Source of the DNA: Beaufortia kweichowensis
Lineage: Eukaryota; Chordata; Actinopteri; Cypriniformes; Gastromyzontidae
Assembly (NCBI GenBank): GCA_019155185.1
Contig: CM032800.1
Span: 17,228,438-17,292,437, forward strand
Direction of reading: 5' to 3'
Length of the DNA: 64,000 bases
Part shown: piece after piece, positions 43,690 through 55,790 of the stretch
Layout: each line of letters opens with the position of its first letter
Numbering within the stretch: the stretch's first letter is position 1
Program-made: the position numbers and the translations under genes
Notes under the pieces: model-generated
What the model was told of the DNA's origin: nothing
The model's input: the letters and a program-made list of their open reading frames with translations, nothing else
Databases searched by the model: none

Positions 43690-45638
43690 CTCCCCATTAT
43701 AAATACAGTAGAACAATAACTGCTAGTACCAAAGACTCATTTCTTAGTAATCTCTGAATTACCTCAATTGCATAACATATATGATAACTTGGAAGATCTT
43801 GATTATATTACAGAAAATATTAACTCTGTCTTTTCCGGAACACTAAATACGGTTGCTCCTGCACCTGCTCCTAAAGAAAATTAAAGATAAAAGTCCAACT
43901 CCGTGGTATAATTAGAACACGCATGCACTAAAAAGAGCTGCCCGTAAAATGAAACGCACCTTTAAGAAAACAAAACTAGAGGTATTCCGCATAGCTTGGA
44001 AGGATAGTGTCTCAAAATTCAGAAAAGCCTTAAAAAACTCTAGATCTGCCTACTTTGTGTCATTAATAGAAGAAAATCAACACAATGCAAAATTTTTATT
44101 TAACACAGTGGCTAACTCAACACAAAATAAATCGTCACCATCCTCAGATGCCGGCTATCAACATAGTAGTGAAGATTTTATGAATTTCTTTACAAATAAA
44201 ATTGATAATATTAGAGAAAAAATGATAACTATGCAACCAGAGGCTATATTCCCTGAACAGACAGAACATTCCAGCCCTCTTGCTGAGCAACTGCAATTAT
44301 TCTCAACCATAGAAAAGGATGAATTGTATTAGATAATTAAATCATCTAAATCAGCAACGTGCATACTAGATCCAATCCCTACTACCTTATTAAAAGAGAT
44401 GCTGCCTGACATAATAGACCCTATGCTTAGTATTATAAACTCACCTCTAACATTAGGATATGTCCCTAAAGCATATAAGCTGGCCGTTATTGTGCCTACT
44501 ATTAAAAACCACAACCTGATCCTAGAGACTTGGCAAACTATAGACCTATATTGAATCTACCTTTCATTTCTAAAGTACTTGAAAAGGTTGTTTCATCACA
44601 GCTATGCTCCTACCTCCAAAGGAATGGAATCTATGAGGAATTCCAGTTGGGATTTAGAGCCCATCACAGTACAGAGACTGCTCTGATCAGAGTTACAAAT
44701 GATTTGCTCTTGTCATCTGATTGTGGCTGCATCTCATTACTTGTATTGTTAGATCTTAGCGCTGCCTTTGACACCATTGATCACAGCATAGTTTTAAATG
44801 GACTTAAAACTTATGTTGGCATTAGTGGAATCGCATTAGAATGGTTTAAATCATACTTATCTGACCGTTTTCAATATGTAGCAATAAACAATGAGAAGTC
44901 TTATCAATCACAAGTCCAGTACGGAGTACCACAGGGATCTGTTCTAGGACCCCTACTCTTCGCCCTGTACATGTTCCCTTTAGGAGCCATAATTAAGAAA
45001 CATGGAGTTAATTTTCACTGCTATGCGGACGATACACAACTCTATATCTCCTCGAAGCCTCACGAAACACAGCAATTCACCAAAATGATGGAATGTATAA
45101 TTGACATAAAAACCTGGATGAGTAGCCACTTTCTGTTATTGAACTCTGACAAAACAGAGGTGTTAACCATTAGACCTAAAGCTCCCACACTTAACCAACA
45201 GGAATATTATCTAACTATTGACGGGTTCTCTACTAAGCCTTCATCATCAGCTAGGAATCTGGGCGTTTTATTCGACAGTACCCTCTCATTTAAAAGCCAT
45301 GTTGCCAACACCTGTAAAACCACTTTTTTTTATCTCAAAAACATATCTAAACTGCGTCATATGCTGTCACTATCGAGTGCAGAAAAGTTAGTTCACGCTT
45401 TCATGACGTCTAGACTGGATTACTGCAATGCATTACTAGGTGGCTGTCCAGCTAGCCTATTACAAAAGCTCCAACTAGTTCAAAATGCAGTGGGTAGAGT
45501 TCTCACAAGAACAAAAAGGTTTGAACATATCAGCCCAAACTCCACTGGTTACCCATTACACAACATATTAACTTTAAGATCTTACTGACTACTTATAAGG
45601 CTCTACATGGTTTAGCTCCTCAGTACCTGAGTGAGCTC
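43690..45638 (+). pseudogene. L2 reverse transcriptase
   Basis: The linker after the endonuclease (DLDYITENINSVFSGTLN, about 43800) leads into a basic region (43949-44332) and, after stops near 44330 and a shift near 44510, a 352-codon open reverse transcriptase from 44530. Motifs: NYRPILNLPFISKVLEK, LLDLSAAFDTIDHS, YGVPQGSVLGPLLF, HCYADDTQLYIS, FLLLNSDKTEVL, NLGVLFDSTLSF and TSRLDYCNALL. Catalytic D75 and D167/D168 are intact. After 45588 the frame is lost, but L2-like sequence (LAPQYLSELL) continues in another frame to the solo LTR at 45643. The long open palm domain suggests a fairly young copy. Confidence 0.85.
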
Positions 45639-45642
45639 CTAA

Positions 45643-45752
45643 TGTAAGGCTCCGCCCACTGGTCCAACAACGTCAGCCAATGGCACGGCAGAGGGGTCTT
45701 TGCGCGTTACTGCCTTTACTTTGCATAAGTAACAGGGTTAAATCAAATGTTT

Positions 45753-45795
<43 letters not shown>

Positions 45796-47133
45796 TATCT
45801 CTTTGTTTTATCTGACTCCAATTAATAAAACGATTCTTAAGGTTATCCTATGATTATTAACCTTTGGGTAATGTTTTTATCATTCTATTCAACTCACTAT
45901 TATTGGTATACTTGTACATTAGGTTCTCATTGTCACACAGAGTCCTCGCACCCTTCGGTGTGCGGGCCCACGATCACAAACTCGACCGTATAATCAGAGG
46001 TTATGGCTAAAGCAATTTAACAATGTAGCTCCAGCTTACTATTATTAAAAGGTACCCATGTAGCCCCATACAATCGCCTATATAACAACTTAGTTCAAAG
46101 CTTAAACATTAATCAGAGGTTATGGCCAGCTCCGTAAGGGATTTGATCTGACCCCATACAGTTATTAATCTATACATAATAACTACATAAAAACTTAATT
46201 AAAGTACAGACAATGACCAGAGGTTATGACTACCACCCAAGATAGCCCCATACAGGATCTCCGATTGCATGACAACTTAATTATTTAAATACACTTAACC
46301 CTGGTCGTAGACTTGCGGTAACACAGATACATCATAATCTACTAAAGTCAATAATTCAGAGTATTTAGAATTAATGTAAACATAACAATTTATTACACAA
46401 GTAATTGTCTAAATTCAATTCAATTCAATACAATACAATACAATGGTCAATCAATAACAAACATTCAATAATGTCAGGATGAGAAAACTTAGGAATGTCT
46501 ACCTGATAATTAAGAATTACACACGGCTATTGTGTGGGAGATCTGGTTGCAGATTCCCTGATTTTCATGCCACTTTCCCTTAAATACCGTAAGATCCACC
46601 AAATGGTGTCTGTTTGTTTATTATTACCATTTGGGCACCTCACTCTGGGGGTTGTAAGTTTGTGGTGAGAACTCCTCTTTGATTTCTGTGGGAAAATACA
46701 TTTCATTTACATACAGGAGGTAATTTGTGTGAGAGACTTGTGTGGTGTTTACCTCCAGTTTTCTATATCTTAATTGTGGGTTTCCCTGGCTTTAAAGGAA
46801 TGAGACCTTCTTACCAATCGCACTGAGACCTTTACAATGATATTTAATATGAATGGTTATGCTCCTGTTTATCTTATTTGAAAGAGATTATGTTAGGTGT
46901 GTTTCTGAGTGTCTTTAGGACAACCTGTAATGAGGGGGGAGAGAGAGGGACAAGGAGTAAAGATGTGAGTAACCGCTGGTGTGGTGTGATTCATCTATCT
47001 CCACACAGCGGGATGACTGTTTTGGAAGTGGATGTAAAGTCTTTGAGAAAGTTTTCAGGTGTTGGTTCACGTAAGAATTTAGTGTTATCTCCGCATGTGG
47101 TCCTCTTTGGGTCATTTCGGCACCAGTCTTACA
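45643..47133 (-). mobile_element. Solo LTR of the 11507-22159 family, 1491 bp
   Basis: It is inserted in reverse: it begins TGTAAGGCTCC and ends ACCAGTCTTACA on the plus strand, flanked by CTAA on both sides (45639-45642, 47134-47137). Reverse complement blocks match the long LTRs: GTTTTATCTGACTCCAA near 45800, CATGTAGCCCCATACAATCG near 46060, and ATCATAATCTACT with AATTCAGAGTATTTAGAAT near 46330-46370. The 32-bp minisatellite is absent. It is diverged from the other two LTRs, so it represents an older or separate subfamily copy. Confidence 0.8.
45754..45789. repeat. (TA)n microsatellite in the solo LTR
   Basis: About 18 TA units. Confidence 0.95.
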
Positions 47134-47141
47134 CTAATACA

Positions 47142-47347
47142 GTAGGGGCAGTTGTAGCCTAGTGGTTAGAGAGTTGGACTTGCAACCAGAAAGTTGCTGG
47201 TTCGATTCCCAGTACCAGCAGGAAACAATTGAGGTGCCCTTGAGCAAAACACCGCACCCCTAATCGCTCCCAGTGTGCCACTGGTAAAATTGTAAGCTGC
47301 TTTGGATAAAAGCGTCGGCTAAATGAATAAATGTAAATGTAAATGTA
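47142..47347 (+). mobile_element. tRNA-derived SINE (V-SINE-like), full length
   Basis: The tRNA-like head shows an A box (TAGCCTAGTGGTTAGAG) and B box (GGTTCGATTCCC). The middle has GAGGTGCCCTTGAGCAAAAC, and the tail GATAAAAGCGTCGGCTAAATG is followed by ATGTAA repeats. A 6-bp duplication AATACA flanks it (47136-47141, 47348-47353). Pol III would transcribe it from the internal boxes; a partner LINE supplies the enzymes. Confidence 0.9.
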
Positions 47348-47560
47348 AATACATTACAGTCCCTCACGTCCATTACATTCTCAGGACTCTGGCCTTTTGG
47401 TAATACCTAGAATTTCTAAATCAAGTGGTGGTGGTAGATCATTCTCCTGTTTAGCACCTAAACTTTGGAATAGTCTTCTTAGTGTTGTGCTGGAGGCAGA
47501 CACACTCTCTCAGTTTAAATCTAGATTAAAGATCTATCTCTTTAACATAGCATACACATA
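47348..47560 (+). pseudogene. C-terminal end of the L2 ORF2
   Basis: The frame that stopped at the LTR/SINE insertion resumes as LLVIPRISKSSGGGRSFS, APKLWNSLLSVVLEADTLSQ and FKSRLKIYLFN, ending at TAG near 47560. This is the conserved end of L2-type ORF2 and shows the interruption was by insertion, not deletion. Confidence 0.8.
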
Positions 47561-48440
47561 GTCCAACAGTTTATAACACAAATCACCTAAGGGATTGTTA
47601 GGCTGCATTAATTAGGCCAACCGAAACCGGGAACACTTCCCTAACAATCTGATGTACTTGTTGCATCTAAGGGTGTGAAACAGTATTTTGCTCCCAGTTT
47701 GTTTGTTTCTTCTTATTCCGAGGTTGTATCCAGTCCATACCCTGGTCTGACGTTGGATCCGTCAGGAGGAGGCGACCCCCCCAGGAGAACCTGCACTCAT
47801 TGTAGCTAATGCTAATGCTAGTTACTACATTAATGATAATGCTAAACAGTATTTATGCTAATCTCTTTAACTATTTAACTTTTTTGACTAATGAACTACT
47901 TCTTTTCTGTCTATGTCAGCAGTTTGATGTTATAGCTGCACTCAGTCAACTCAGTCATCCCCAGCTAAACAATCCTTTATTGTAGAATATTAGCCTTTTA
48001 ACTACTACCTAGTTTACCATACACACAAACACATTGTTAAATTCAATAACAACTAATAATCCAGATCAACTCAAAACTCAGACCTACGTGGCTTCAAACT
48101 TTAGCAAATTAAGTACACGACTTTAAATCAAATCATTTTTATCAAATTACTGACTGCAGCTGTAAAACGTCAGAGGAGAAATGACCCTCCAAGCGAGTCT
48201 GGGTTCTCCCAAGGGTTTTTCCCCATATATATATACATTCATTAATGGAGTTAGGGTTCAGTGTTGGAGTGTCACTAGGAGACTGCTGATATTAGATATT
48301 AGTTATTAAATTAGCATTTATATTTCTGTGCTTGTCATTCTGTTTAATATGCTGTAAAGCTGCTTTGAAAGAGTGCTTTCAAATAAAAAATAAATTCAAA
48401 TAAAGCGCAATTCAAATAAAATTGAACTTGAACTTGAACA
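47561..48440 (+). other. L2 3' UTR
   Basis: Long 3' UTR with AGAAATGACCCTCCAAGCGA, then GTCTGGGTTCTCCCAAGGG, a short TA run and GTGTTGGAGTGTCACTAGGA, ending in TTGAA-type tail repeats. It is shared with 62035-62330. Confidence 0.75.
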
Positions 48441-48834
48441 TGTAGGACTGGCGATAAATCTAGAAAAATGTAATCCTGTCTAAAATAAATCTAATTATGA
48501 GATAACATGCGTCAAAGTTTGATTGCACCTATTAATTTCATAATTATTTCAATCTCTGACATGGCCTAACTCAGTAATATTACAGATGTCAAGGTTATAT
48601 TTTCACAAAATGTTATTTACATTATGTTGAATGTTATTATGTAGAAACAGTAAAATTAAAAAAAATAGCTTAAGCTGACTTTACACAGGCAGGGTCACAA
48701 ATAGCCAGGTTAGAATTTTTTTTAAATATTAGACTGTAGTAATAAGCACTGGATAGGTACATTTTCTGAAGAAAATGTGAAGTGGTGCTTGCCGTGGCAA
48801 AACTCCACAAAACCACAATGATGCTAACATGCTT

Positions 48835-49040
48835 TACCACCCTCATGTTTCTATGATGTTCCCCCATGTACCTACGATGTTCTGATGCAGCGATATAGCG
48901 GTTTTAAACGGTTGCTAGGGTACTCTGGTTGGTTGCTAGGGTGTGACTTGGCATCCACCAGTGATTATACTCCAAGCCAAAAGTGAAACGAGCCCACTGC
49001 CATGTCTCTACGATGTTCCGATGCAGAGATATAGCTAGAA
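48835..49040. repeat. Dispersed repeat with internal near-duplication
   Basis: Two related blocks, CTACGATGTTCTGATGCAGC at about 48870 and CTACGATGTTCCGATGCAGA at about 49008, enclose two GGTTGCTAGGGT units near 48910-48940. A related block (GTGAAACGAGCCATGTCTCT) is at about 63002. No coding potential. Confidence 0.6.
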
Positions 49041-49290
49041 AAATGTCCTATCCTAACATTTTAAAACAAGATGTCCTGAAGCTGCTGGACTGGTTGAATC
49101 CAGAATGATCAGTCATTACATATGCGTAGAGGAGTGCTGTCATTGGCTGGCCGTTATTGTTTTAACAAAACGATTTATACTTTATAAAAATGTATTTAAA
49201 AAAATTAACAAAAATGTATTTAAATAAATCCTATTTATTTGTCCACAAGCTTTTTTGCTAATTTTATCCTCAAATCTAAAGGGGTGTTAC

Positions 49291-49700
49291 CAGGGGCGGT
49301 TCTGGGAACTTGCCCCCCCCCGTCCCCTAAATTTGGAGTCCTATCACACCAAACAAATCGTATCACACCAAAGTAATGCACAGTTTGTCCTGTGGGTGGC
49401 AGTAATGGAAAACAACTTCTATGTATATGTGTCATAGTTTACTGATACAGAAAAGTGCCTAGATGCTTTATCTTTATTGCTCATTTACACTACAATACAC
49501 AATTATTTGACAAAATGAATGGAACATGGTAAAACATTCCTTTGAATTAAATTGTTATACCTTACTTCTAGAGATTGCAATGATACATTACAAGGTGAAA
49601 AATAACTGAATTAAATATACTGAAAGTAGGTTAAAATTTCTTTGAATAGTGTGCCCCCTAAAAGCACAAGTGGCCCCTGCCTGACACCCCATTTCCTGTG
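49291..49700. mobile_element. hAT-like MITE (410 bp)
   Basis: Flanked by an exact 8-bp repeat GGTGTTAC (49283-49290 and 49701-49708), the size hAT elements leave. The left end is CAGGGGCGGTTCTGG and the right end CCTGTG; their match is weak, so the borders rest on the 8-bp repeat. No coding sequence. Confidence 0.55.
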
Positions 49701-49708
49701 GGTGTTAC

Positions 49709-50831
49709 TGTTTCTATCCAGAATATAAAAACATTTCAATAGATTTTTAGCAATATGTTTCTACACAAACCCATAATAATATTAATAATATTAACATTAA
49801 TAATTATTATTAATTTTATATATCACCATAATGGACCGCAAACGTTACCGACGGCGGACCACTACCGCCCGCAGGTCATACAGTATGTTTGCTGAGATAT
49901 AACTGTGGCCTGCCGCTCAAAAAAAACTGGTGGACCAATGACAAAGTGCCTTCACGCTTGTCTACCGCTCGGTCATTGTTTGCTGGGATATGACAAATTT
50001 CAAGTCAGGTCAATGGCCACTTAAAACTTAAATTAAGCACAATTAATAAAGATAAACATTTATAAAAAAAAATTATGACACTTGGTGTGATGAAAGTCAA
50101 TGCAGTATAAAACAGACACTTATAAATAAAAAGCAGTCAATACCCCCGTACAACCTAAAGCAAAAAAAATGCTGACAAAAATGACGACAAAAAAAATGCA
50201 CATTTTTAATATCGGTTAGTTTTTATTTGATTTTTTTTAAGTCACAACTTAGTAAAAGTAAAATCAAGAAAAAGAAAGAAAATTACAATAATCCACTGAT
50301 AAAGTAACCCAGGAAAAAAACACGTTTTATTCCATTTTTTCAGATTTTCATTTGTATATGGTCTGAAAATTGAATTGTGAAGCTTACACGGACCTTACTC
50401 TAACAATATCTCTGAAAGATCAAACCCAGACTATTTCATTTGAAAATTAGAAATTTTACAAGTGTTTAAGATTGAGAACAGTAGTGTGTAAATGATTTAA
50501 ACAGAATCCTATTTTATGATATTGGGTTTTGTTCAATTATTGTAATGTTTCATTTTGCTAAAGAACTGTGGTCAACTGCTATTTGTGAATTGTGTGTAGT
50601 GTTTTGTAAAAATGAGCCTTGTTTTTGAAACTGTGCTTAATTAATTGTAAAAAGCTGTAAATAGGGTTTAAATCATGTTAATCTCACCGTTTTCAATTTA
50701 GTCCAGTAAAAAGTGAATCTGTATATATCTTTGCACAATTAATTGTTTAAAAAAATAATAATTTAAAACGGTATTTATTTATTGTATTAATTGTTTTACT
50801 GTTTTGCTGGTTTAGTCATCCATTAGCATTA
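49709..50831. other. AT-rich intergenic sequence
   Basis: No gene or repeat recognised. Confidence 0.5.
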
Positions 50832-51009
50832 CAGTTTTTTCAACTGCTTACATAAAAGATACCTGACACTCAAACACCAGAACCACACACCAAATCTGCA
50901 AAACCATACGCTAATTCTCAGCCTTTGACTCAGTTTTCAATTGCATACAACACTTTTTCCAAACACAACCAATCAAAATGCTACACTTGTTCACCAGGTC
51001 ACACACACA

Positions 51010-52230
51010 CAGAGGAGGAAGGAGAGCCATCGCTGATGAGATTAGGGCAACACTTGTTGATCATGTGATTACTCACGGTTTGACCATGAGAGAGGCTCTG
51101 AGCCAGCTTGAGTCAATTAATTCATAATTCGAACCTTCAGAAATGAGAACAGGTATGCAACTAATCTAATTTATTATAAATGATTATAGACTATTTTAGC
51201 CTTACAGTAATGTACAGTAAAATACTTATTTACATTTACATTTAGGCATTTAGCTGACTTTTTTATCCAAAGCAACTTACAAATATTAGGAGACACTTAT
51301 GACTGCATAGTATTGCATAAACATTTGTAACTCTATGCCATTCATTTGCTGCACTGTATTGAATGAATGAGGTTGGTTATCATGCTGTACTACCTTTTTT
51401 TTTGTAAATTGTTTACAGTTCTTATGCTGAACACATACTGTGTTTTAATCCTGTACAGAGTGGAAAGGCAAAGACATTATGGAGGACGAGGACGCTTGTT
51501 TACAGATGTACAAGAGACTGCAATTATAAATATGTTTTGGCCAATGCAATTAGGATTTGAGAGATAAGAGAGCATATCTTGAATAATGACACCATATTTC
51601 ACAACATCAATGCTGTAAGACTGTCGACCATACAACGCGTCCTCCGACGGCACCAAGTGACGATAAAACAACTTCACAAGGTGCCATTTGAAAGAAACTC
51701 TGACATTAATTAATTTATGTGGATGAGTTTGGCTTCATCCTCACCAAAACCAGGTGCCGTGGAAGAAATGTAATGGGACAGAGGGCAATTACCAGTGTCC
51801 TCCATCACAATGCCACACTGGGTCCGTACAACACCAGCCATATGCTCACTTTACTTGATGCAATTTACAGAATGCTTGTCCCTGATCCAATGTTAGTTTT
51901 CACCTGGCTGTTCTGGTCCAAAACTGGTTTGCCACCCATCCACAATGTATAGTTTTGTACCTACCCCCATATTCACCTTTTCTAAATCCCATAGAGGAAT
52001 TCTTCTCAGTCTGGTGCTGGAAAATGTATGAAGCCTCCAGGCAATGGAGGAGGCATGTGGGGACATAGAGGTTGCCTCTGTCCAAGGTCGGATACGCCAT
52101 GCTAGGAGATACTTCCCTCGATGTTTGGCACGAGAAAACGTATCTTGTGATGTGGACGAAGTATTGTGGCCAGACCCAGCCCGGAGAAAAGATGAAGCGT
52201 AGCTTTGCACTGGTGAATTCCTGCACCCCC
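51010..52230 (+). pseudogene. IS630-type transposase, decayed
   Basis: The N-terminal helix-turn-helix part (GRRAISDEIRATLVDHVI, then LTMREALSQLES) ends at a donor-like AACAG|GTATGC (51152/51153). It resumes after TGTACAG at 51458 with RVERQRHYGGRGRLFTD, so a 306-bp intron is likely, and the SINE tail lies within it. The catalytic region has VDEFGFILTKTRCRGRN (first Asp at about 51722). ATLGPYNTSHMLTLLDA follows, and then the second Asp block (WDN) is lost by deletion or change near 51900. NPIEE(F) is still visible at about 51988, and an RARRYFPRCLAREN-like stretch near 52110. Stops and shifts make it inactive. Confidence 0.75.
51228..51296. mobile_element. SINE/LINE tail fragment in the transposase intron
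   Basis: TTTACATTTAGGCATTTAGC with CTTACAAATATTAGGAGACA, nearly the same as 15295-15370. Confidence 0.55.
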
Positions 52231-52707
52231 GGGACCCCTCACACACAAATGTGTTCTTTACTGTATTCTAAAGAATATACTTTTACATATGTTTATGGTT
52301 TTGTTGTATGCTACTCTATACAACAATAATGTTTAGCCTAATAAATATGTTCTGTGTGTACATTGCATTGGTGTTTACAGTGTACTTGTTACCCCTCTCA
52401 GCAGAATACTTTCACTGTGGAACATTGTATTGAAGTGTAGATATAGGCCTATGAAAGACCAAAGAGCTTTAGATTTAGAACAACATTGTTTACATGGTAT
52501 ATCCAAACATTTACTATTATGAAAGAAGTGTTTGCCATTTGATGCTCGTATGCTTCATTCTGACATGTGTTTATTGCATTTTGAATGCAGTGTTACATTT
52601 TGAAGGAGATGTGAGGTATTGTGTGTGTGCACTTTTGGAAATTGTGTGTAGAGGTTTGAAAAAATGTGACATAGTTTTGTGTGTGTAAGCAGTTGAAAAA
52701 AACTGTA

Positions 52708-55700
52708 TCAAAAGCACAATAGAGTTTTGGGTGCAACTACACAAACAGACCAAAAGATGGAGCCATTGTCTCATTCCCGTAGAATTAACGTTCTGCAGTG
52801 GCACAGGTAGGAGAAGAGATGGTGCTTGCATTTGCATTATTAGAACTTCCTTAGTGTAATGAACAGGGAAGAGTAAGTGTGGGCTTGGAAAAACAGGAAC
52901 AGGAAGTGCAACAGGTAGACAATGTGTTTTGCTTGTGATCTAATTGCTTTTTATTTCAATACATAGCCACCGACCTGCATCCCAACAAACTCTAGGGTTA
53001 GGAACAACCAGTAGCATTTTTGCTGCAACCACTTAAAGCTCGTTAAACAGGACTGTCAATATAATATAAATATTCTTTACAATGAATTTTGTGTACAAAT
53101 AAATACTGTTTGGAGAAATGATAAGGAAGCGCCTCCTAGGTAGAGAGGGTCACCCCTCTACCTTTTAAATTGATTTCTGGACCACAAATGGGGCCAAAAC
53201 TTACTTGAGCATAAAATTGTGTGTGAACTAAGTCATACTGAAATTATATTTGAGCAACAGTCATTTGGTGTGTGTGCAGGAGTAAGAGTAGGTTAAAGTG
53301 AACTGTGCTTTGTTACCTCTGATATAAAAAAAGAATGTGTCAATTTGCAGTGAAATTAAAATTATTGCTATTGCTACTTAATAATAATAATAATTTAATA
53401 AGAAGTTTTTCATCATTTTCATTTTTGTGCTGTTACAACTAAATTGTTGATGGTTTAAATTTGATTTCCATTATGTAATGTGAGATATGCTGATATGTAG
53501 ATTCATGCTTAAATACAATGTGTAACAATTTGCCAGTAAATTGACGTGTTTATAAGAAGGGTATCTCCCATTTTACCCTACATGTGTACAGGACATAAGC
53601 TGTTTTTGTAATGTTTTTCTCCATTTACATTTAATTTATAATGCAGTATGAGGTGTTTGAATGAGGTCAGATAGGGAGCAATGGCTATAATTCCCATGTC
53701 ACCATTGTATAAGGTGAGAGATGCATTTACACCTCCATGATTCTGTACCCTCTAAAATTACAGGTAATAATAACAATAAAGACAAAAATGCTTTTTGGTT
53801 TACTGTATTAGGCAAAAGTAAACAATATTATTTTTTGTTTCTGGCTGTTTAACCAACTGAGGAAGAAAACACTTAAATATTACTAAATATTATTAAATAA
53901 CACTTTAGAAAACACCTAAATATTTTTTTTAACAAAACCTGCTGTTTTGGTTGCATTGGCAGTTTGTCATTGTCCTATTACAGTGTGAAACAATGCTTTA
54001 TTAAGCCTGGTAATATATACATAACGATAAAATATATTTAATTATTCTGTTACATTTTGACTTGATTAATCTGTAAATCTGAATTGGCACTTATCCTCCT
54101 AAGGATAATCTCATGTGATCCTATACGACCACCTTTATTTTGTTTATGATCACAATAATGTGTTTATTTAAGGTCAATTGTAATCACAATATTGCCTAAA
54201 TATCATTATAATTACAGTAAACATTAATGATTAACTAATATGCATTTGGCAGACACTTTCATCCAAATCAACATTCAGGACATTTACATTTAATCAGTAG
54301 GTGTGTTCCGTGCAAATTGAACCCGTGACCTTTACACTGTTAAGTAATTCGATTGAGCTATGTGTGTAAAGATGATGTGACCTTATTGTGTCCACGGTAT
54401 GACCTAAAGATATTAAAAACAGTGTCAAGATATTAACATCAAATATAATGTCAAATGTATCTACTTTGTTAGCTCACATTTTTAGTTATGTGTTAAACAG
54501 TTGATATGTGAAGGTCAATCCAATTCATTCCATTGTCTTTGTAATCTTTAATCAAAATGTAAAAAAAAACCGTACTACCGCTCTGGAGTGGTGACCCTTC
54601 TCTGATGACGGCCTGAACAGAACATCTGTTAACTGTCCATCTGTCCTCTGTTTTTATCATTTGATATTCTGTTTTACTGAGAAATATGATACAATGTGTA
54701 AGAAATGTTGATTGCGACTTCCGCTAGCCTACATGAGGACTTTAATACAAAAGGACATTTATTTACAAAGGCCTAGAGATACAGTATAATGCATGTGTTG
54801 CCATAAGATTTTTAGAATGTGTGTTTTGTTCAGGTGGACATTTATTTTGCCTATAAATTTTTGACACCATAAGTACTCCAAAGTACAAATGACAAATACC
54901 ATGCGTGTTAAATGATAGATAATTTGGTAGATTTACTCAAATTTTCATGAATACTACTGAAATTAATAACACTGTGTGCTATTATTTTGCACAAAAAAAT
55001 TAATTAAACATTGTTTTCAAATTATAACATAGCTGTACTCTGTAATCAGTAATAAAGATAATAAGGTTATTTCATCACAGAATAGTCTTTACATTAAGTA
55101 GGGTCATTTTTATATGAACTGTAAATCACCAAAAATGACTTGCTTTTTTACAGACAGTGTTGCAATTATTAAACATCATGTGCTAACAAATTCAAGAGTG
55201 AGCTTTAGAAATAATCAATCATTATTTATAAATGACTACAGTGCTTAAATAAATCGCTGAAATTCAATACAGAATTCTTGACAGTCATTTACTTTTACTG
55301 TACGCAAAGGAGCAGTTTGAAAATTCTGCTATAAATAACATTAGTGAAGACAGGTGAGGAAATGAATTTTCTAATTTTGTGTTTTTACAATAATCATGGA
55401 TGAGTTAAGTGTGAACACGGGTAATTAACAGTCATCACACATACCTTACAGTAACACAACATTTTTGATTATTTGTCCAACTTGAAATGTAACAAATTCT
55501 CAGAATATATTCCGGAATAGATGCACTTGAAATGTTAATTCATGCTATATTCCGACGTGGGTGTCTGATACAGTTTTTCAAAAGACATTTTGGGTTTTGA
55601 AGAAAACCATTTAAAGCATGCAAAAGCTACATTTTTTAGCAGCTTTCTTCTACACATCATTGAGCCTCATACCATATTTGTGAACATGCAGTTTAGGAAT

Positions 55701-55790
55701 AAACAAGAAGTAGAAGCCAATCAGCAACATGTTAAGTATGATTTGTGTTTTTCTTTATGATGTGTCATTTTAAATGTCTTGTTTTTGTGT
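52708..55790. other. AT-rich intergenic sequence
   Basis: Mostly unique-looking and non-coding. At 54238-54345 there is a decayed SINE-like piece (CATTTGGCAGACACTTTCAT and a reverse B-box-like GAACCCGTGACC). Nothing else supported. Confidence 0.5.

Larger units (their letters stand above)
43669..48440 (+). mobile_element. L2-type LINE, interrupted by a solo LTR and a SINE
   Basis: Reverse transcriptase at 43690-45638, C-terminal region resuming at 47348, and an 870-bp 3' UTR ending in short AAATTGAACTTGAACTTGAA repeats. The same 3' UTR occurs at 62035-62330. The copy begins directly after the hAT end at 43668. Confidence 0.8.
50832..52705 (+). mobile_element. Tc1/mariner element of the IS630 (DDE_3) type
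   Basis: The inverted ends CAGTTTTTTCAACTGCTTAC (50832 onward, 21 bp) and their complement at 52684-52705 differ by one T, and are flanked by TA on both sides (50830-50831, 52706-52707). The 1.87-kb interior carries a decayed transposase and a later SINE/LINE tail at 51228-51296. Confidence 0.85.

Noticed and set aside
47142..47215. tRNA gene
   Set aside because: A and B boxes are present, but the sequence continues into a SINE body and tail with target duplications, and the tRNA fold is incomplete.
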